DNA of 64,000 bases, taken from the NCBI RefSeq assembly GCF_033763495.1, contig NZ_JANRKL010000035.1:1-64000 (forward strand), in the 5' to 3' direction. The notes below the pieces were generated by a model. It saw nothing but the letters and a program-made list of their open reading frames with translations, was not told the DNA's origin and made no database searches. This stretch comes from Haliscomenobacter sp033763495. Lineage in GTDB: Bacteria > Bacteroidota > Bacteroidia > Chitinophagales > Saprospiraceae. The stretch's first letter is position 1; each line of letters begins with the position of its first letter. The translations under genes were made by a program, and so were the position numbers. This document shows positions 25,092 through 33,917 of this stretch, in pieces.

Positions 25092-25625
25092 TTAATCCAG
25101 GACACAACATTTGAGTAACTCCTCATAGTCGGGTCGGTCAGAAGATAGTTTGTGGATGAAGCTTTCCCGGATTTCGCCATTTTGGATCACAAAAACCCCA
25201 GGCATTTGGAAACCATCGCCTAGTTGAGGTCCAGCGCTGTGACCTGCCGCCATTACAGAAAATCCTCTAATCCAGGAATGTAAACCAAAAAGTTGATTGA
25301 AATTGCCTTTAAGCAAACCAAAGGCACGATAAAAAGTGCAGTCCGGGTCACTAATATGAATGACGTTTTCCAAATCATAGCGGGAAAAATAACGCTCTGC
25401 GATGTCATTGTCCGTCATATGGACAAAAACAATCCTGGTACCCGTAGATTCTATCTCCTTGCGGCGCTTTGAAATATCAGACAATGCTTCACGACAAAAT
25501 ACACAACCAAAATGACGCAGAAAGACGAGCAAAACCGGGGATTTGGCAGCCGCCATGCGCAGGCTATCTCCCGTGTTGGTGATCATTTGATCGAGAACCT
25601 CTCCTTGCGTTTCGGCAGAAAGCAT
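25092..25625 (-). CDS. AhpC/TSA-like peroxiredoxin (Prxl2-like thioredoxin fold)
   Basis: A 177-residue thioredoxin-fold protein. The segment LLVFLRHFGCVFCREAL places a CVFC pair at the active-site position, as in the AhpC/TSA_2 (Prxl2/FAM213-like) group, rather than the PxxxTxxC of classical peroxiredoxins. The later strand IVFVHM and a PGVFVIQNGEI segment (cis-Pro region) complete the fold. It probably reduces peroxides or disulfides in the cytoplasm. There is no signal peptide. It lies downstream of mdh, separated by palindrome E. Confidence 0.85.
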   Translation of the reverse strand: MLSAETQGEVLDQMITNTGDSLRMAAAKSPVLLVFLRHFGCVFCREALSDISKRRKEIESTGTRIVFVHMTDNDIAERYFSRYDLENVIHISDPDCTFYRAFGLLKGNFNQLFGLHSWIRGFSVMAAGHSAGPQLGDGFQMPGVFVIQNGEIRESFIHKLSSDRPDYEELLKCCVLD

Positions 25626-25678
25626 AAAACAGATTTTTACTAGGTAACAAAGGAGAGTGGAAAAGGTTCAGAAGCTAT

Positions 25679-25726
25679 CATCTGTCAGCAATGAGCCATC
25701 AGCTGACGGCTCATTGCTGGCAGATG
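25679..25726. repeat. Palindromic element E
   Basis: The 19-base arms CATCTGTCAGCAATGAGCC / GGCTCATTGCTGGCAGATG (one mismatch) enclose a 10-base loop that is itself nearly palindromic (ATCAGCTGAC). It ends four bases beyond the mdh stop codon and may act as its terminator, although no T-run follows. Confidence 0.75.
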
Positions 25727-25730
25727 AGGG

Positions 25731-26663
25731 CTATAATCCCATATTGTCGTAAACGTCCATCACCGACTTTACAGCGGTTGAAGAATCGTGCAACAACTTC
25801 ATTTCATCGGCATCCAGCTTCAACTCGATCATTTCGGTGATACCAGATTTACCCAATTTTACGGGAATACCTACAAAAGTATCCTTCAAGCCGTATTGGC
25901 CACTCAGGTTTACGCAACAAGGGAAGATGCGGTTTTCATCCTTCAGGATAGCCTCAACCATTTGAGCTGCAGCTGCACCTGGAGCATACCAGGCAGAAGT
26001 ACCCATCAGGTTGACCAACTCACCACCACCTACTTTGGTGCGTTCTACAATTGCGTTGAGCTGCTCGGCATCGATCAGTTCAGTGACCGGAATCCCAGCA
26101 ACCGTGGTATAACGAGGCAGCGGCACCATGGTGTCTCCATGTCCTCCCATCAATACGGCCTGGATGTCTTTAGGAGAAACCTGTAATGCTTCTGCCAAAA
26201 ATGCACGATAACGTGCAGTATCCAGAATACCCGCCATACCAAATACTTTGGTCGCAGGCAAACCCGCCGTTTTGTAGGCGGCATAAGTCATTACGTCCAG
26301 AGGGTTAGAAACGACAATGATGATTGGTGCTTTGGTATGCTCGAGGATGGAGCGGGTAACGCTGTTGACAATTTTGGCGTTGGTCGAAATCAAATCATCA
26401 CGGCTCATCCCCGGTTTGCGGGGCACGCCAGCAGTGATCACCACGATGTCAGAATCTGCGGTATCAGCGTAATTATCGGTACCCCTCAGATGTGTGCTGT
26501 AATAATCGATAGGGGCTTGTTGCCAAGTGTCCAGGGCTTTGCCTTTGGCCATATTGCCCTGAATGTCCAACAATACGATTTCTTTAACAATGTCCCGGTG
26601 TGCCAGTACGTTGGCTACGGTAGCTCCTACGTTACCAGCGCCAACAACGGTTACTTTGCTCAT
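25731..26663 (-). CDS. mdh: Malate dehydrogenase
   Basis: A 310-residue LDH-like malate dehydrogenase of the TCA cycle. The NAD motif is GAGNVGATVA (residues 7-16). Substrate-binding Arg residues lie in GVPRKPGMSRDDL, and the catalytic His in GGHGDTMVPLPRY. The ATG at 26663 (MSKVTVVG) is the natural start, since it begins the Rossmann strand; an upstream extension to 26696 is unsupported. It is monocistronic with palindrome E at its 3' end. Confidence 0.97.
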   Translation of the reverse strand: MSKVTVVGAGNVGATVANVLAHRDIVKEIVLLDIQGNMAKGKALDTWQQAPIDYYSTHLRGTDNYADTADSDIVVITAGVPRKPGMSRDDLISTNAKIVNSVTRSILEHTKAPIIIVVSNPLDVMTYAAYKTAGLPATKVFGMAGILDTARYRAFLAEALQVSPKDIQAVLMGGHGDTMVPLPRYTTVAGIPVTELIDAEQLNAIVERTKVGGGELVNLMGTSAWYAPGAAAAQMVEAILKDENRIFPCCVNLSGQYGLKDTFVGIPVKLGKSGITEMIELKLDADEMKLLHDSSTAVKSVMDVYDNMGL

Positions 26664-26926
26664 TTTATATTCTTTTATGAAAGTTAAAATTGACAAATTT
26701 GAAGATATAAAGTGCAGTTCAAAAAGTCAGAAAAGCCCAATTAGACTGCCCTTTGAGGATTCCCCGCAATATTAGGGAATTATTTCTGCAATGTTCGGGT
26801 GGAGACAAAAGATTTACTGAATTTTTGCAAAACTTTCAAATTCGCATGATTATTATTAGTTTCACCCTCGATTTTATGAGCTTTTTTGAGAGACACTAGT
26901 TTACATCACCACTTAACACCCCCTGT

Positions 26927-28426
26927 ATGCGTTTTGTACGCCATACGTTATTGCTTTGTTTTCTGGCCATAGGTTGCTTGTTCTTGCAAGCCCAACCGCT
27001 TATTCCTTGTGCCACTCCTGCTATTAAATCAAGTTGGCTGACCGAGTTTCAAAAACGGCAGCGAGGTCCACAATTGCGTTCTGACGAAAACAAGTACATT
27101 GCCATGACCATTCACGTTGTTGGTACGGATGAAGGCAAAGAATACATCGGGGGGCATTTAATACTGGATGCCTTGTGTTCACTCAATGAAAAATATGCAT
27201 CTACAGGGCTACAATTTTTTATAAAAGGAGATTTCCAATACATCAACAACAGTGTTCTCTTTGACCACGATAAGACCACTTTTCCTCAAATACCCAATCT
27301 TTTTTCACGCTACAATGTACCCGAAACGGTAAACGTATACTTTGTTGGCGATCCAATGGACGCATGTGGCTACAATTACATGCCTGGTGGACAAAGTATG
27401 GCCATCGTCCTAAACAATGATTGTACCAATGGAAAGGATGCCAACTGGGCTCATGAAATGGGACATTATTTGTCTTTGCCACACACTTTTTACGGGTGGG
27501 AAATGGAGAATGTCGATCCTTCAAAACCTGCACCACATTCAACTAAAATGGGAATTGAAGTTGAAATGGCGAATGGCAGTAACTGTAACTTAGCGGGTGA
27601 TGGTTTTTGTGATACCCCACCCGATTATTTGTCAGGCCGCTGGGAATGTGACAGCAAGGGAATCAGTATCATCAAACAAATGGACCCCAATGGAAATTAT
27701 TTCTGCTCGGACGGCTCCCTGATCATGTCTTATTCTTTGGGCAATTGCGCCAACCGATTTTCTCCCAGCCAGGTTGGGGCCATGCACAGTTATTTGGGTG
27801 AAGCTTTGCAGAAACATTTTATGCCCATCGCCCCCTGTAGCGGCATCGAACCAATTGGAGACATCCTTCAATTCCCTGGAAATAAAGTGGTAGTGAGTTC
27901 TTACAACCGCAAAATTATGTTTCAGTGGAACCACGCAGAAAATGCCAGTGGTTATTTGCTGGAAGTGAGTTTGTTGGCCAATTTTGGAAATGTGGTGTAC
28001 CGCGGAATTACCCGGGATACAGCAATCGAAATAGCTAATTTAAGTAGTTCCCGACCCTATTATTGGCGGATCCGGCCTTTTAATGCCATGTACGCTTGCA
28101 AATCTTATTCCACTGCTCGTTCTTTTACGATCAACCAATCTACAACAGCTGTTCCGTTGTTGGAAACGATTCACAAATTGGAACTCTATCCCAATCCAAT
28201 TCAGTCAGGTGACCAAATTCGCCTGCGATTCGAGGCGGATGAAAATATGGCCTTGAATGCTGTTTTGGCAAATGCCTTGGGCGAAGTAGTTCATCAGCAA
28301 AAAATTCAAACCAGCGTCGGAAACAACGAATATTTGTTTAATCCCCATTCGCTTCCTGCGGGTATATACCATTTGTGGTTGAAGGGAGAACGGGGCGCGA
28401 TTTCCAGAAAGTTGATCGTACATTAA
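26927..28426 (+). CDS. Secreted M43-like (pappalysin) metalloprotease with T9SS sorting domain
   Basis: A 499-residue exported protease. The signal peptide (1-22) ends at FLQAQ. The catalytic region holds HEMGHYLSLPH near residue 182, matching HExxHxxxxxH, and a Met-turn segment IMSYSLGNC near 265. In the usual metzincin motif HExxHxxGxxH the third-helix Gly is here replaced by Ser. A fibronectin type III-like domain (about 315-400) and a T9SS type A domain (LYPNPIQSGDQ to SRKLIVH) follow. It should be secreted across the outer membrane. A terminator follows the gene. Confidence 0.9.
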   Translation: MRFVRHTLLLCFLAIGCLFLQAQPLIPCATPAIKSSWLTEFQKRQRGPQLRSDENKYIAMTIHVVGTDEGKEYIGGHLILDALCSLNEKYASTGLQFFIKGDFQYINNSVLFDHDKTTFPQIPNLFSRYNVPETVNVYFVGDPMDACGYNYMPGGQSMAIVLNNDCTNGKDANWAHEMGHYLSLPHTFYGWEMENVDPSKPAPHSTKMGIEVEMANGSNCNLAGDGFCDTPPDYLSGRWECDSKGISIIKQMDPNGNYFCSDGSLIMSYSLGNCANRFSPSQVGAMHSYLGEALQKHFMPIAPCSGIEPIGDILQFPGNKVVVSSYNRKIMFQWNHAENASGYLLEVSLLANFGNVVYRGITRDTAIEIANLSSSRPYYWRIRPFNAMYACKSYSTARSFTINQSTTAVPLLETIHKLELYPNPIQSGDQIRLRFEADENMALNAVLANALGEVVHQQKIQTSVGNNEYLFNPHSLPAGIYHLWLKGERGAISRKLIVH

Positions 28427-28480
28427 TAACTTCAGCACTTTCTTCCCAAAGCGAAGTAAAAAGACGATTAATACTAAATC

Positions 28481-28515
28481 AAAAGGCTTGGTTGGAATCA
28501 ATTAAGCCTTTTTTT
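28481..28515 (+). terminator. Intrinsic terminator after the M43 protease gene
   Basis: The stem AAAAGGCTT / AAGCCTTTT is followed by a T-rich run (TTTTTTTG). Confidence 0.75.
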
Positions 28516-28711
28516 GTTTTAATGAGAGTCCTGCCCCTTTCTAAAAGAGATAAACAAGTTGATTGCTGAAAAAAATCTACAATTTACCAACCTATTTCCA
28601 GCCTGGACCGTCTTCCGAAATTGAAGTAGCTACTTTGCCTTTATTATTCCTGATAACTGCTTGACTTTGAATTTTTACTTAATGAATTCAAAGCCGAACA
28701 AAAAACCTGAC

Positions 28712-30010
28712 ATGATGCTACGTAAACATTTTCTCACTGGATTATTGGGACTGTTGTTGATGACAGGGCTGACCAGTTGTTTGAAGGATTCCTGTGAAAC
28801 CTCTACAACTTACATTCGGTATGATCCGCAATACATCAACGGGAAGGAGCTGCGCAAAGATATTTTACCGGAAGCCCCCAGAGACATTAAGGATGCGGGT
28901 AAAATATATGTGTATGAGGAATACCTTTTTATCAACGAACCGGAGGAAGGCTTCCATATCGTTGACAATCGCAACCCCAAAGCACCCGTATCTGTAGCAT
29001 TTGTACCTATCCCGGGGAACATTGATATGTCGGTAAGGAATAACATCCTTTATGCCGACAGCTGGGTCGATTTGGTCATGATCAACATTGAAGATCCAGC
29101 AAACCCCAAATTTGCAGGCCGGGTCAAAGATGCATTTCCCAATTATGGAATTGACCCGGAAAAAGGTTATCTGGTAACTTATAAAGAAACGGAAACTACT
29201 GAAAGTGTTCCTTCTTGTGACCAGAGTGGGATCGTTTTTTTCCGTGGAGGAGGACTCTGGTTGGAAGCTGATGTGGCAGTCAGAACCTTTGCAAATGCAT
29301 CTAACAGTGGCTCCAAAGTAGGTGCACCTGGAGGAACTACCGTGGGTATCGGTGGCTCCACCGCAAGATTCACCATCACTGAAAACCATTTGTACACTGT
29401 AGATCGTTCTAACTTGCGGGTGTTCAGTTTGCTGAATGCAACCGAACCCAAAATGGCCAGTAACGTTGGCATTGGTTGGGACATTGAAACCATTTATCCC
29501 TACGATGACAAACTTTTTATTGGCGGGATGTCGGGTATGCAAATATTCGATGCAACTGACCCCGAGTCACCCAAGTTTTTGTCCAACTTTCAACACGCCA
29601 GAGCTTGTGACCCAGTTGTGGCCCAGGGAAATCGGGCTTACGTGACTTTGCGGGAAGGAACCGTTTGTCAGGGCTTTAACAATCAGCTGGATGTATTGGA
29701 CATTACAGAAATCACCCAACCCAAGTTGATCAAAACTTATCCCTTGCACAGACCAGTTGGTTTGTCAATCACAGGTGATGTGCTGATGATTTGTGAAAGC
29801 GACCAGGGTTTGAAGGTGTTTGACGCCAAAGACGACTTAGCGATAGACAAGAACCAATTGTCACACTTGAATGACTTTGATGCCTTTGACGTCATTGCGC
29901 TGGAGAAAAAAGGTCTGGCCATCATCACGGGTAAAAACGGAATTTATCAGTATGATTATTCCAATCCGAAGAAACCAGTACGCTTGAGTGTGTTGAAGGT
30001 TTCAAAATGA
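28712..30010 (+). CDS. LVIVD-repeat surface lipoprotein
   Basis: A 432-residue lipoprotein. The start chosen (28712, Met-Met-Leu-Arg) places the lipobox LTSC 20-25 residues in, and upstream codons are poor candidates. The body is made of LVIVD-type beta-propeller repeats of about 40 residues with the pattern of display, value, object (FHIVDNRNPKAPVSV, VMINIEDPANPKFAG, MQIFDATDPESPKFL, LDVLDITEITQPKLI). Such propellers occur on bacterial surfaces; the ligand is unknown. It is a single gene between two hairpins. Confidence 0.88.
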   Translation: MMLRKHFLTGLLGLLLMTGLTSCLKDSCETSTTYIRYDPQYINGKELRKDILPEAPRDIKDAGKIYVYEEYLFINEPEEGFHIVDNRNPKAPVSVAFVPIPGNIDMSVRNNILYADSWVDLVMINIEDPANPKFAGRVKDAFPNYGIDPEKGYLVTYKETETTESVPSCDQSGIVFFRGGGLWLEADVAVRTFANASNSGSKVGAPGGTTVGIGGSTARFTITENHLYTVDRSNLRVFSLLNATEPKMASNVGIGWDIETIYPYDDKLFIGGMSGMQIFDATDPESPKFLSNFQHARACDPVVAQGNRAYVTLREGTVCQGFNNQLDVLDITEITQPKLIKTYPLHRPVGLSITGDVLMICESDQGLKVFDAKDDLAIDKNQLSHLNDFDAFDVIALEKKGLAIITGKNGIYQYDYSNPKKPVRLSVLKVSK

Positions 30011-30071
30011 TTGGGTGCTCTATTTGCAATGTGAAATAGATTGATTGAAATAGGATTTGATCTTTGCTCAG

Positions 30072-30104
30072 AACTCCCCGAAAGAGGAAAACTTTCGGGG
30101 AGTT
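30072..30104. terminator. Hairpin between the LVIVD gene and the next gene
   Basis: A perfect 13-bp stem AACTCCCCGAAAG / CTTTCGGGGAGTT with a 7-base loop, without a clear T-run. It lies about 60 bases after a stop codon and 40 before the next start, so it could be a terminator or a leader structure. Confidence 0.6.
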
Positions 30105-30143
30105 AGGTTCAAGATTATCGCGTTGGAGTCAAAAACAAAGCCA

Positions 30144-30947
30144 ATGAAGTACATCTACCTATTTGCGCTGTTTTTTTTAACCCTTTTTCATGTTGATGGG
30201 CAAAACAAAACCCAGCTTGAAGGCAAAAGCAAGATACCAAAGCAGGATTTGGTCGTCTTAAAAACAGGGAAAAGAATTTGGGGCGAAATTCAGTTTTACG
30301 AACTGGGCAAAGCCATGTTATTCCGCACAGATGAAGGGGTTCTGATGAAAATTCCTTTTGAATTGCTGGATAAGTTTGTGGCCGGAGCGCACACTACGAA
30401 CGTGGAATACTTTTTGAAACCAGAAAAGCCTGAAAAGCCTTTTTTGGAAACGGAAACTTTTTACAATAACTTCGCTTTGTTTATGCCTTTTGGGGTTAAA
30501 ACGACCGCAAACAGCAGATCAGGCCTGGGTTTTGAATACAGTTTTGGCATGCAAATGACGCCCCGCGTGGGACTTGGCCTGGGTACCGGGATGAACTTTA
30601 TGTTTGGGGGAATTTCCGATCGACTCATTCCAATTGTTGCCGAAATCAGGTATTACAACAAACCTGAGCGACGCCATCGTGCCTATGCACTACTGGACAG
30701 CGGCTACAGTGTAGGTTGGTCGGCTGACAAACAAACGGAAGCTTATTCCTTTAAAGGCGGTTGGCGGATTCATCCGGCCCTAGGAATTGTTTGGCACAAC
30801 GCCAAAACTACCCGCTTCACTACAGAGCTAGGCTACTGGCACCAACGGGCAACCCTGGTCGAAGATTGGTGGGAAACCAGCCGGTGGCGCAGAGAAAATG
30901 ACTACAAATTGAATCGTTGGGTGTTAAAAATGGGTCTACTATTTTGA
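30144..30947 (+). CDS. Exported protein, probable outer-membrane protein
   Basis: A 267-residue protein with a signal peptide (MKYIYLFALFFLTLFHVDGQ), which fixes the ATG at 30144. Residues 30-100 contain a DLVVLKTGKRIWGEIQFYEL segment, similar in style to small barrel-like domains found in exported Bacteroidota proteins. The rest is strand-rich with aromatic ends (FGMQMTPRVGLGLGTGMNF), suggesting an eight-stranded barrel. It is 38 bases upstream of an ECF sigma gene and in the same direction, so it may be part of that unit or its target. Confidence 0.75.
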   Translation: MKYIYLFALFFLTLFHVDGQNKTQLEGKSKIPKQDLVVLKTGKRIWGEIQFYELGKAMLFRTDEGVLMKIPFELLDKFVAGAHTTNVEYFLKPEKPEKPFLETETFYNNFALFMPFGVKTTANSRSGLGFEYSFGMQMTPRVGLGLGTGMNFMFGGISDRLIPIVAEIRYYNKPERRHRAYALLDSGYSVGWSADKQTEAYSFKGGWRIHPALGIVWHNAKTTRFTTELGYWHQRATLVEDWWETSRWRRENDYKLNRWVLKMGLLF

Positions 30948-30985
30948 AGCCGAGGCATCAAAACAGTACACCAAGGACTGATAAC

Positions 30986-31558
30986 ATGGCGCAAAACCCG
31001 CAACAACCACACACCGAAAAAGAGATAGTAGCAGGCTGCGCAGCCAATAGTCGCTACTATCAAGAACTCCTTTACCGGAAGTACTTCCCGGTGATGTTGA
31101 GGATGTGTATGCGCTATACGGAAGACCGCGACGTGGCACTTGAAATCATCAACAATGGCTTCCTGAAAGTCTTTCAAAAAATTGACACCTTTACTTTTAG
31201 TGGATCACTGGAAGGTTGGATCCGCCGGGTAGTATTTCACTGTTTGTCGGATTATTTTCGCCAAAACAACACCCGCAAATTCGACTTTTTGGAATTGGAT
31301 GGCCGGGATGCGCCAACCCGTTCATCCGCTTTGTCCAATTTGTACCTTGAAGACATTTTAAGCCTGGTAGATCGATTGCCTGATGTTAGCCAGCGGGTAT
31401 TCCGGATGTATGCGATTGAAGGATATACCCATGCTGAAATTGGCGACTTACTGAACATGAGTGAAGGTACTTCCAAATGGTACCTGTCCATTGCACGAAA
31501 AGAACTGAAAGAGATGATCAATCGTCAACTCAATAACCAACGGAACTATGCGGGATAA
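30986..31558 (+). CDS. ECF-type RNA polymerase sigma factor
   Basis: A 190-residue sigma-70 family regulator. Region 2 (about 25-95) includes the DAL-like EDRDVALEIINNGFLKVFQ and the YF..V.R.CM core. Region 4 (about 125-180) has the helix-turn-helix GYTHAEIGDLLNMSEGTSKW. The ATG at 30986 is preferred, as the upstream extension runs into the previous gene. Its last codons overlap by 11 bases the start of the membrane protein at 31548, which suggests translational coupling to a cognate anti-sigma or sensor. Confidence 0.92.
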   Translation: MAQNPQQPHTEKEIVAGCAANSRYYQELLYRKYFPVMLRMCMRYTEDRDVALEIINNGFLKVFQKIDTFTFSGSLEGWIRRVVFHCLSDYFRQNNTRKFDFLELDGRDAPTRSSALSNLYLEDILSLVDRLPDVSQRVFRMYAIEGYTHAEIGDLLNMSEGTSKWYLSIARKELKEMINRQLNNQRNYAG

Positions 31559-32897
31559 TTTACATGAGGATTTGTTCGCCGATCACGCCTGGCAGGAAAT
31601 GCACAAGCTATTGGATCGGGAAATGCCGCAGCGCAAGCGCCGGGGAGCTTTTTGGTTGTGGTTCCTGCCTGCCCTCGGCTTGTGTGTGTTGTTGGGCCGT
31701 GATACCTTATTGGATGGCAAAATTCCCGTTGCTGAAGAAAAGCCACAGCAAAACCAAGCTGTTATAGCACAGGGGGAAAAGCACACTGTACAGCATGCTG
31801 ACAAACACAGCAAAACCAGCCCCGAAGAGCCAACATCAGCGCCTGTGCAGCAAGCCGATAGAAAAATTGAGGTTATTGCTGCATTGGAACCTGCCAGTGG
31901 AGCAGAAAAATCGCAAAAAACGGCCAAGAACACATTGATCACAGACAAGCAGATGCTCCAATATCGCCACGGACTTGCTAAACAACCAGCTTCACCGGGT
32001 GATTTGCAGGCTGTCAATGTGTTCAAAAATGAAACTACTACTCCGTTTACCCAAGCTGAAGATAGAGTGAGTATCCTCAGCCCCAATTCAGAGGAGCCAA
32101 ATCATTTTTCAAAAGATGAAACTGCTGTTGAAACATGGAGTGCCGCTGAAGTTTTAACCACCAGACAATCGGACTTGAATCTACCCTTAGCAGAATCTGA
32201 AAAAGTCAGCATTAAACCCCAACGAGCCAGGCAAAAACTGGAGTGGTGGGCTGAAGCGGGCACCCAGTTGGCTTCGGGCGTAAGAGGTTTGAGTGGTTAC
32301 AAGGCAGGCGTATTGACCGGAATTCCGATTGGACGGATGCGCTTGCACGCAGGGCTGGGTTATGAACTCACAAAAGTAGGTTTTCAAAGCATTCAGTTGG
32401 ATTCTACTACGGGCAGATCCAACTATTCAGATGTTAAATTGGCCAGCCAGGATCCACCTATGACGGGGATTTTGGTGGGCAGAAACAGCACCCAGGATGT
32501 GTCCAACATTCAATTGCAGTTCATCAACATAAACCTGTCTTTGTACCATCCCATCGGCAAACGTTTTGGCCTTGCTTTAGGCGGAGATCTCCAGTATCTC
32601 GGGGGGATCAAACTTGGGAGGCAATATTTGCGCAGTACCCTTTTTGACAATGCTGAAAGCAGTTTAACCCTCAGCAATTCTGCCGGTAACTCCCTTCAAG
32701 CCGAAGCAAATAATTTGTCCAAAAACAAATTCAAGGCTTTTGGGCTTTCAGCTCATGGCACTTTATCTTATCGCATCGCTACGCGCTGGAGTGCTACCTT
32801 AGGTTATCGACAGTCCTTGCAGCACTTTACCAAAACCAGTGATTTGTTGTTGAAGCCGAATTGGGTGGATTTGGGACTGCGGTATCGGATAAAATAA
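31548..32897 (+). CDS. Anti-sigma-like membrane protein with beta-barrel-like C-terminus
   Basis: A 449-residue protein. About 30 cytoplasmic residues (DNLHEDLFADHAWQEMHKLL) precede one membrane helix (about 34-51). A long Lys/Gln/Glu/Pro-rich, probably disordered linker (55-220) follows, then a strand-rich C-terminal domain (225-449; YKAGVLTGIPIGRMRLHAGL, RWSATLGYRQSL) that looks like an outer-membrane barrel. The 11-base overlap with the ECF sigma gene suggests that the N-terminus is an anti-sigma domain. A single chain that spans inner membrane, periplasm and outer membrane would be a direct sensor of envelope state. That role is inference. Confidence 0.75.
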   Translation: MRDNLHEDLFADHAWQEMHKLLDREMPQRKRRGAFWLWFLPALGLCVLLGRDTLLDGKIPVAEEKPQQNQAVIAQGEKHTVQHADKHSKTSPEEPTSAPVQQADRKIEVIAALEPASGAEKSQKTAKNTLITDKQMLQYRHGLAKQPASPGDLQAVNVFKNETTTPFTQAEDRVSILSPNSEEPNHFSKDETAVETWSAAEVLTTRQSDLNLPLAESEKVSIKPQRARQKLEWWAEAGTQLASGVRGLSGYKAGVLTGIPIGRMRLHAGLGYELTKVGFQSIQLDSTTGRSNYSDVKLASQDPPMTGILVGRNSTQDVSNIQLQFININLSLYHPIGKRFGLALGGDLQYLGGIKLGRQYLRSTLFDNAESSLTLSNSAGNSLQAEANNLSKNKFKAFGLSAHGTLSYRIATRWSATLGYRQSLQHFTKTSDLLLKPNWVDLGLRYRIK

Positions 32898-32923
32898 GTG
32901 TTTTCCTTCACTTTCCCTTTTTA

Positions 32924-32967
32924 CCAAAGCGACATTTTTTTGTGCTTATATGTCGCTTTGGTTTTTG
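32924..32967 (+). terminator. Intrinsic terminator of the ECF unit
   Basis: The stem CCAAAGCGACAT / ATGTCGCTTTGG (12 bp, perfect) is followed by TTTTTG, 26 bases after the preceding stop codon. Confidence 0.88.
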
Positions 32968-33063
32968 AAAAAAAATTCATTCTTTGAGTTCCACACATAC
33001 TTGCATCCCAGCTCAAAATCGTTTAACTTCTCTCAGAATTCTATCACCCAAAACTTGCCCACT

Positions 33064-33858
33064 ATGTTAAACACTGGCCTTGTTTTATCCGGGGGCGGCA
33101 TCAAAGGAATGGCCCATTTGGGGCTGGTCAAAGCCCTGAGAGAACATGAAATTGATTTTGATTGTATTGCCGGATCCAGCGCTGGCGCCTTAACGGGAGC
33201 TTTGATTGCCGCAGGTCATAGCCCTGAAGAGAGCTTGGAGTTTTTTAAATCAACCCCATTGTTTAGCATTTATTACTACTCTACATCCAAACCAGGCCTG
33301 CTTGATACGGAAAAATTCCGACCCATTTTTGAAAAATATTTCCCAGAAGATGCTTTTGAAATATTGCAGAAGCCTCTTTTTGTCACGACCACCAATTTGG
33401 AAAAAGGGGACTGGGAGGTGCACAACAGTGGAGAACTGATCAATGTGTTGTTGGCTTCGGCTTCTTTGCCTCCTGTTTTTTCACCCATGCTGATCGATGG
33501 TGCCATGCACGCCGATGGCGGCATCATGAACAACTTCCCACTGGAGCCCCTGCAATCGAGTTGTAATTTTTTGATGGGTAGTTACGTACACCCCATTTCG
33601 CCAATCAAGGGAAGTGATGTCAAAAGTTCCATGCAGGTAGCCATGCGGGCGATGGATTTGTCGCGCTTCGCCATTGTACAACCGAAATTGGCATCCTGCC
33701 ATTTCTTGTTTGCGCCTCCAGGAATTGAGGCAATCGGGATGCTTGATCGCAAAGCCATTGATAAAGCTTTCAATCTGGGCTATGAAAACGCCTGCAATGA
33801 AATGTCAAAACTGCAAAATTTGTTGAAAAAAGAATGGGAGGCCGCTTTTGACTATTGA
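33064..33858 (+). CDS. Patatin-like phospholipase (RssA/YjjU-like)
   Basis: A 264-residue soluble hydrolase. The oxyanion loop GGGIKG is near residue 10, the nucleophile lies in GSSAG (near 38), and the catalytic Asp in DGGIMNNFP (near 150). Family members cleave acyl esters of phospholipids with a Ser-Asp dyad. The ATG at 33064 begins directly with the conserved first strand (MLNTGLVLSGGG); the longer frame to 32950 crosses a terminator and is rejected. There is no signal peptide, so it is probably cytoplasmic or membrane-associated. Confidence 0.93.
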   Translation: MLNTGLVLSGGGIKGMAHLGLVKALREHEIDFDCIAGSSAGALTGALIAAGHSPEESLEFFKSTPLFSIYYYSTSKPGLLDTEKFRPIFEKYFPEDAFEILQKPLFVTTTNLEKGDWEVHNSGELINVLLASASLPPVFSPMLIDGAMHADGGIMNNFPLEPLQSSCNFLMGSYVHPISPIKGSDVKSSMQVAMRAMDLSRFAIVQPKLASCHFLFAPPGIEAIGMLDRKAIDKAFNLGYENACNEMSKLQNLLKKEWEAAFDY

Positions 33859-33917
33859 CTCATTGAAGGCATAGGTTGTGGATAGATTTTTTTATTTTGA
33901 GCTCAAATCCACCACCA

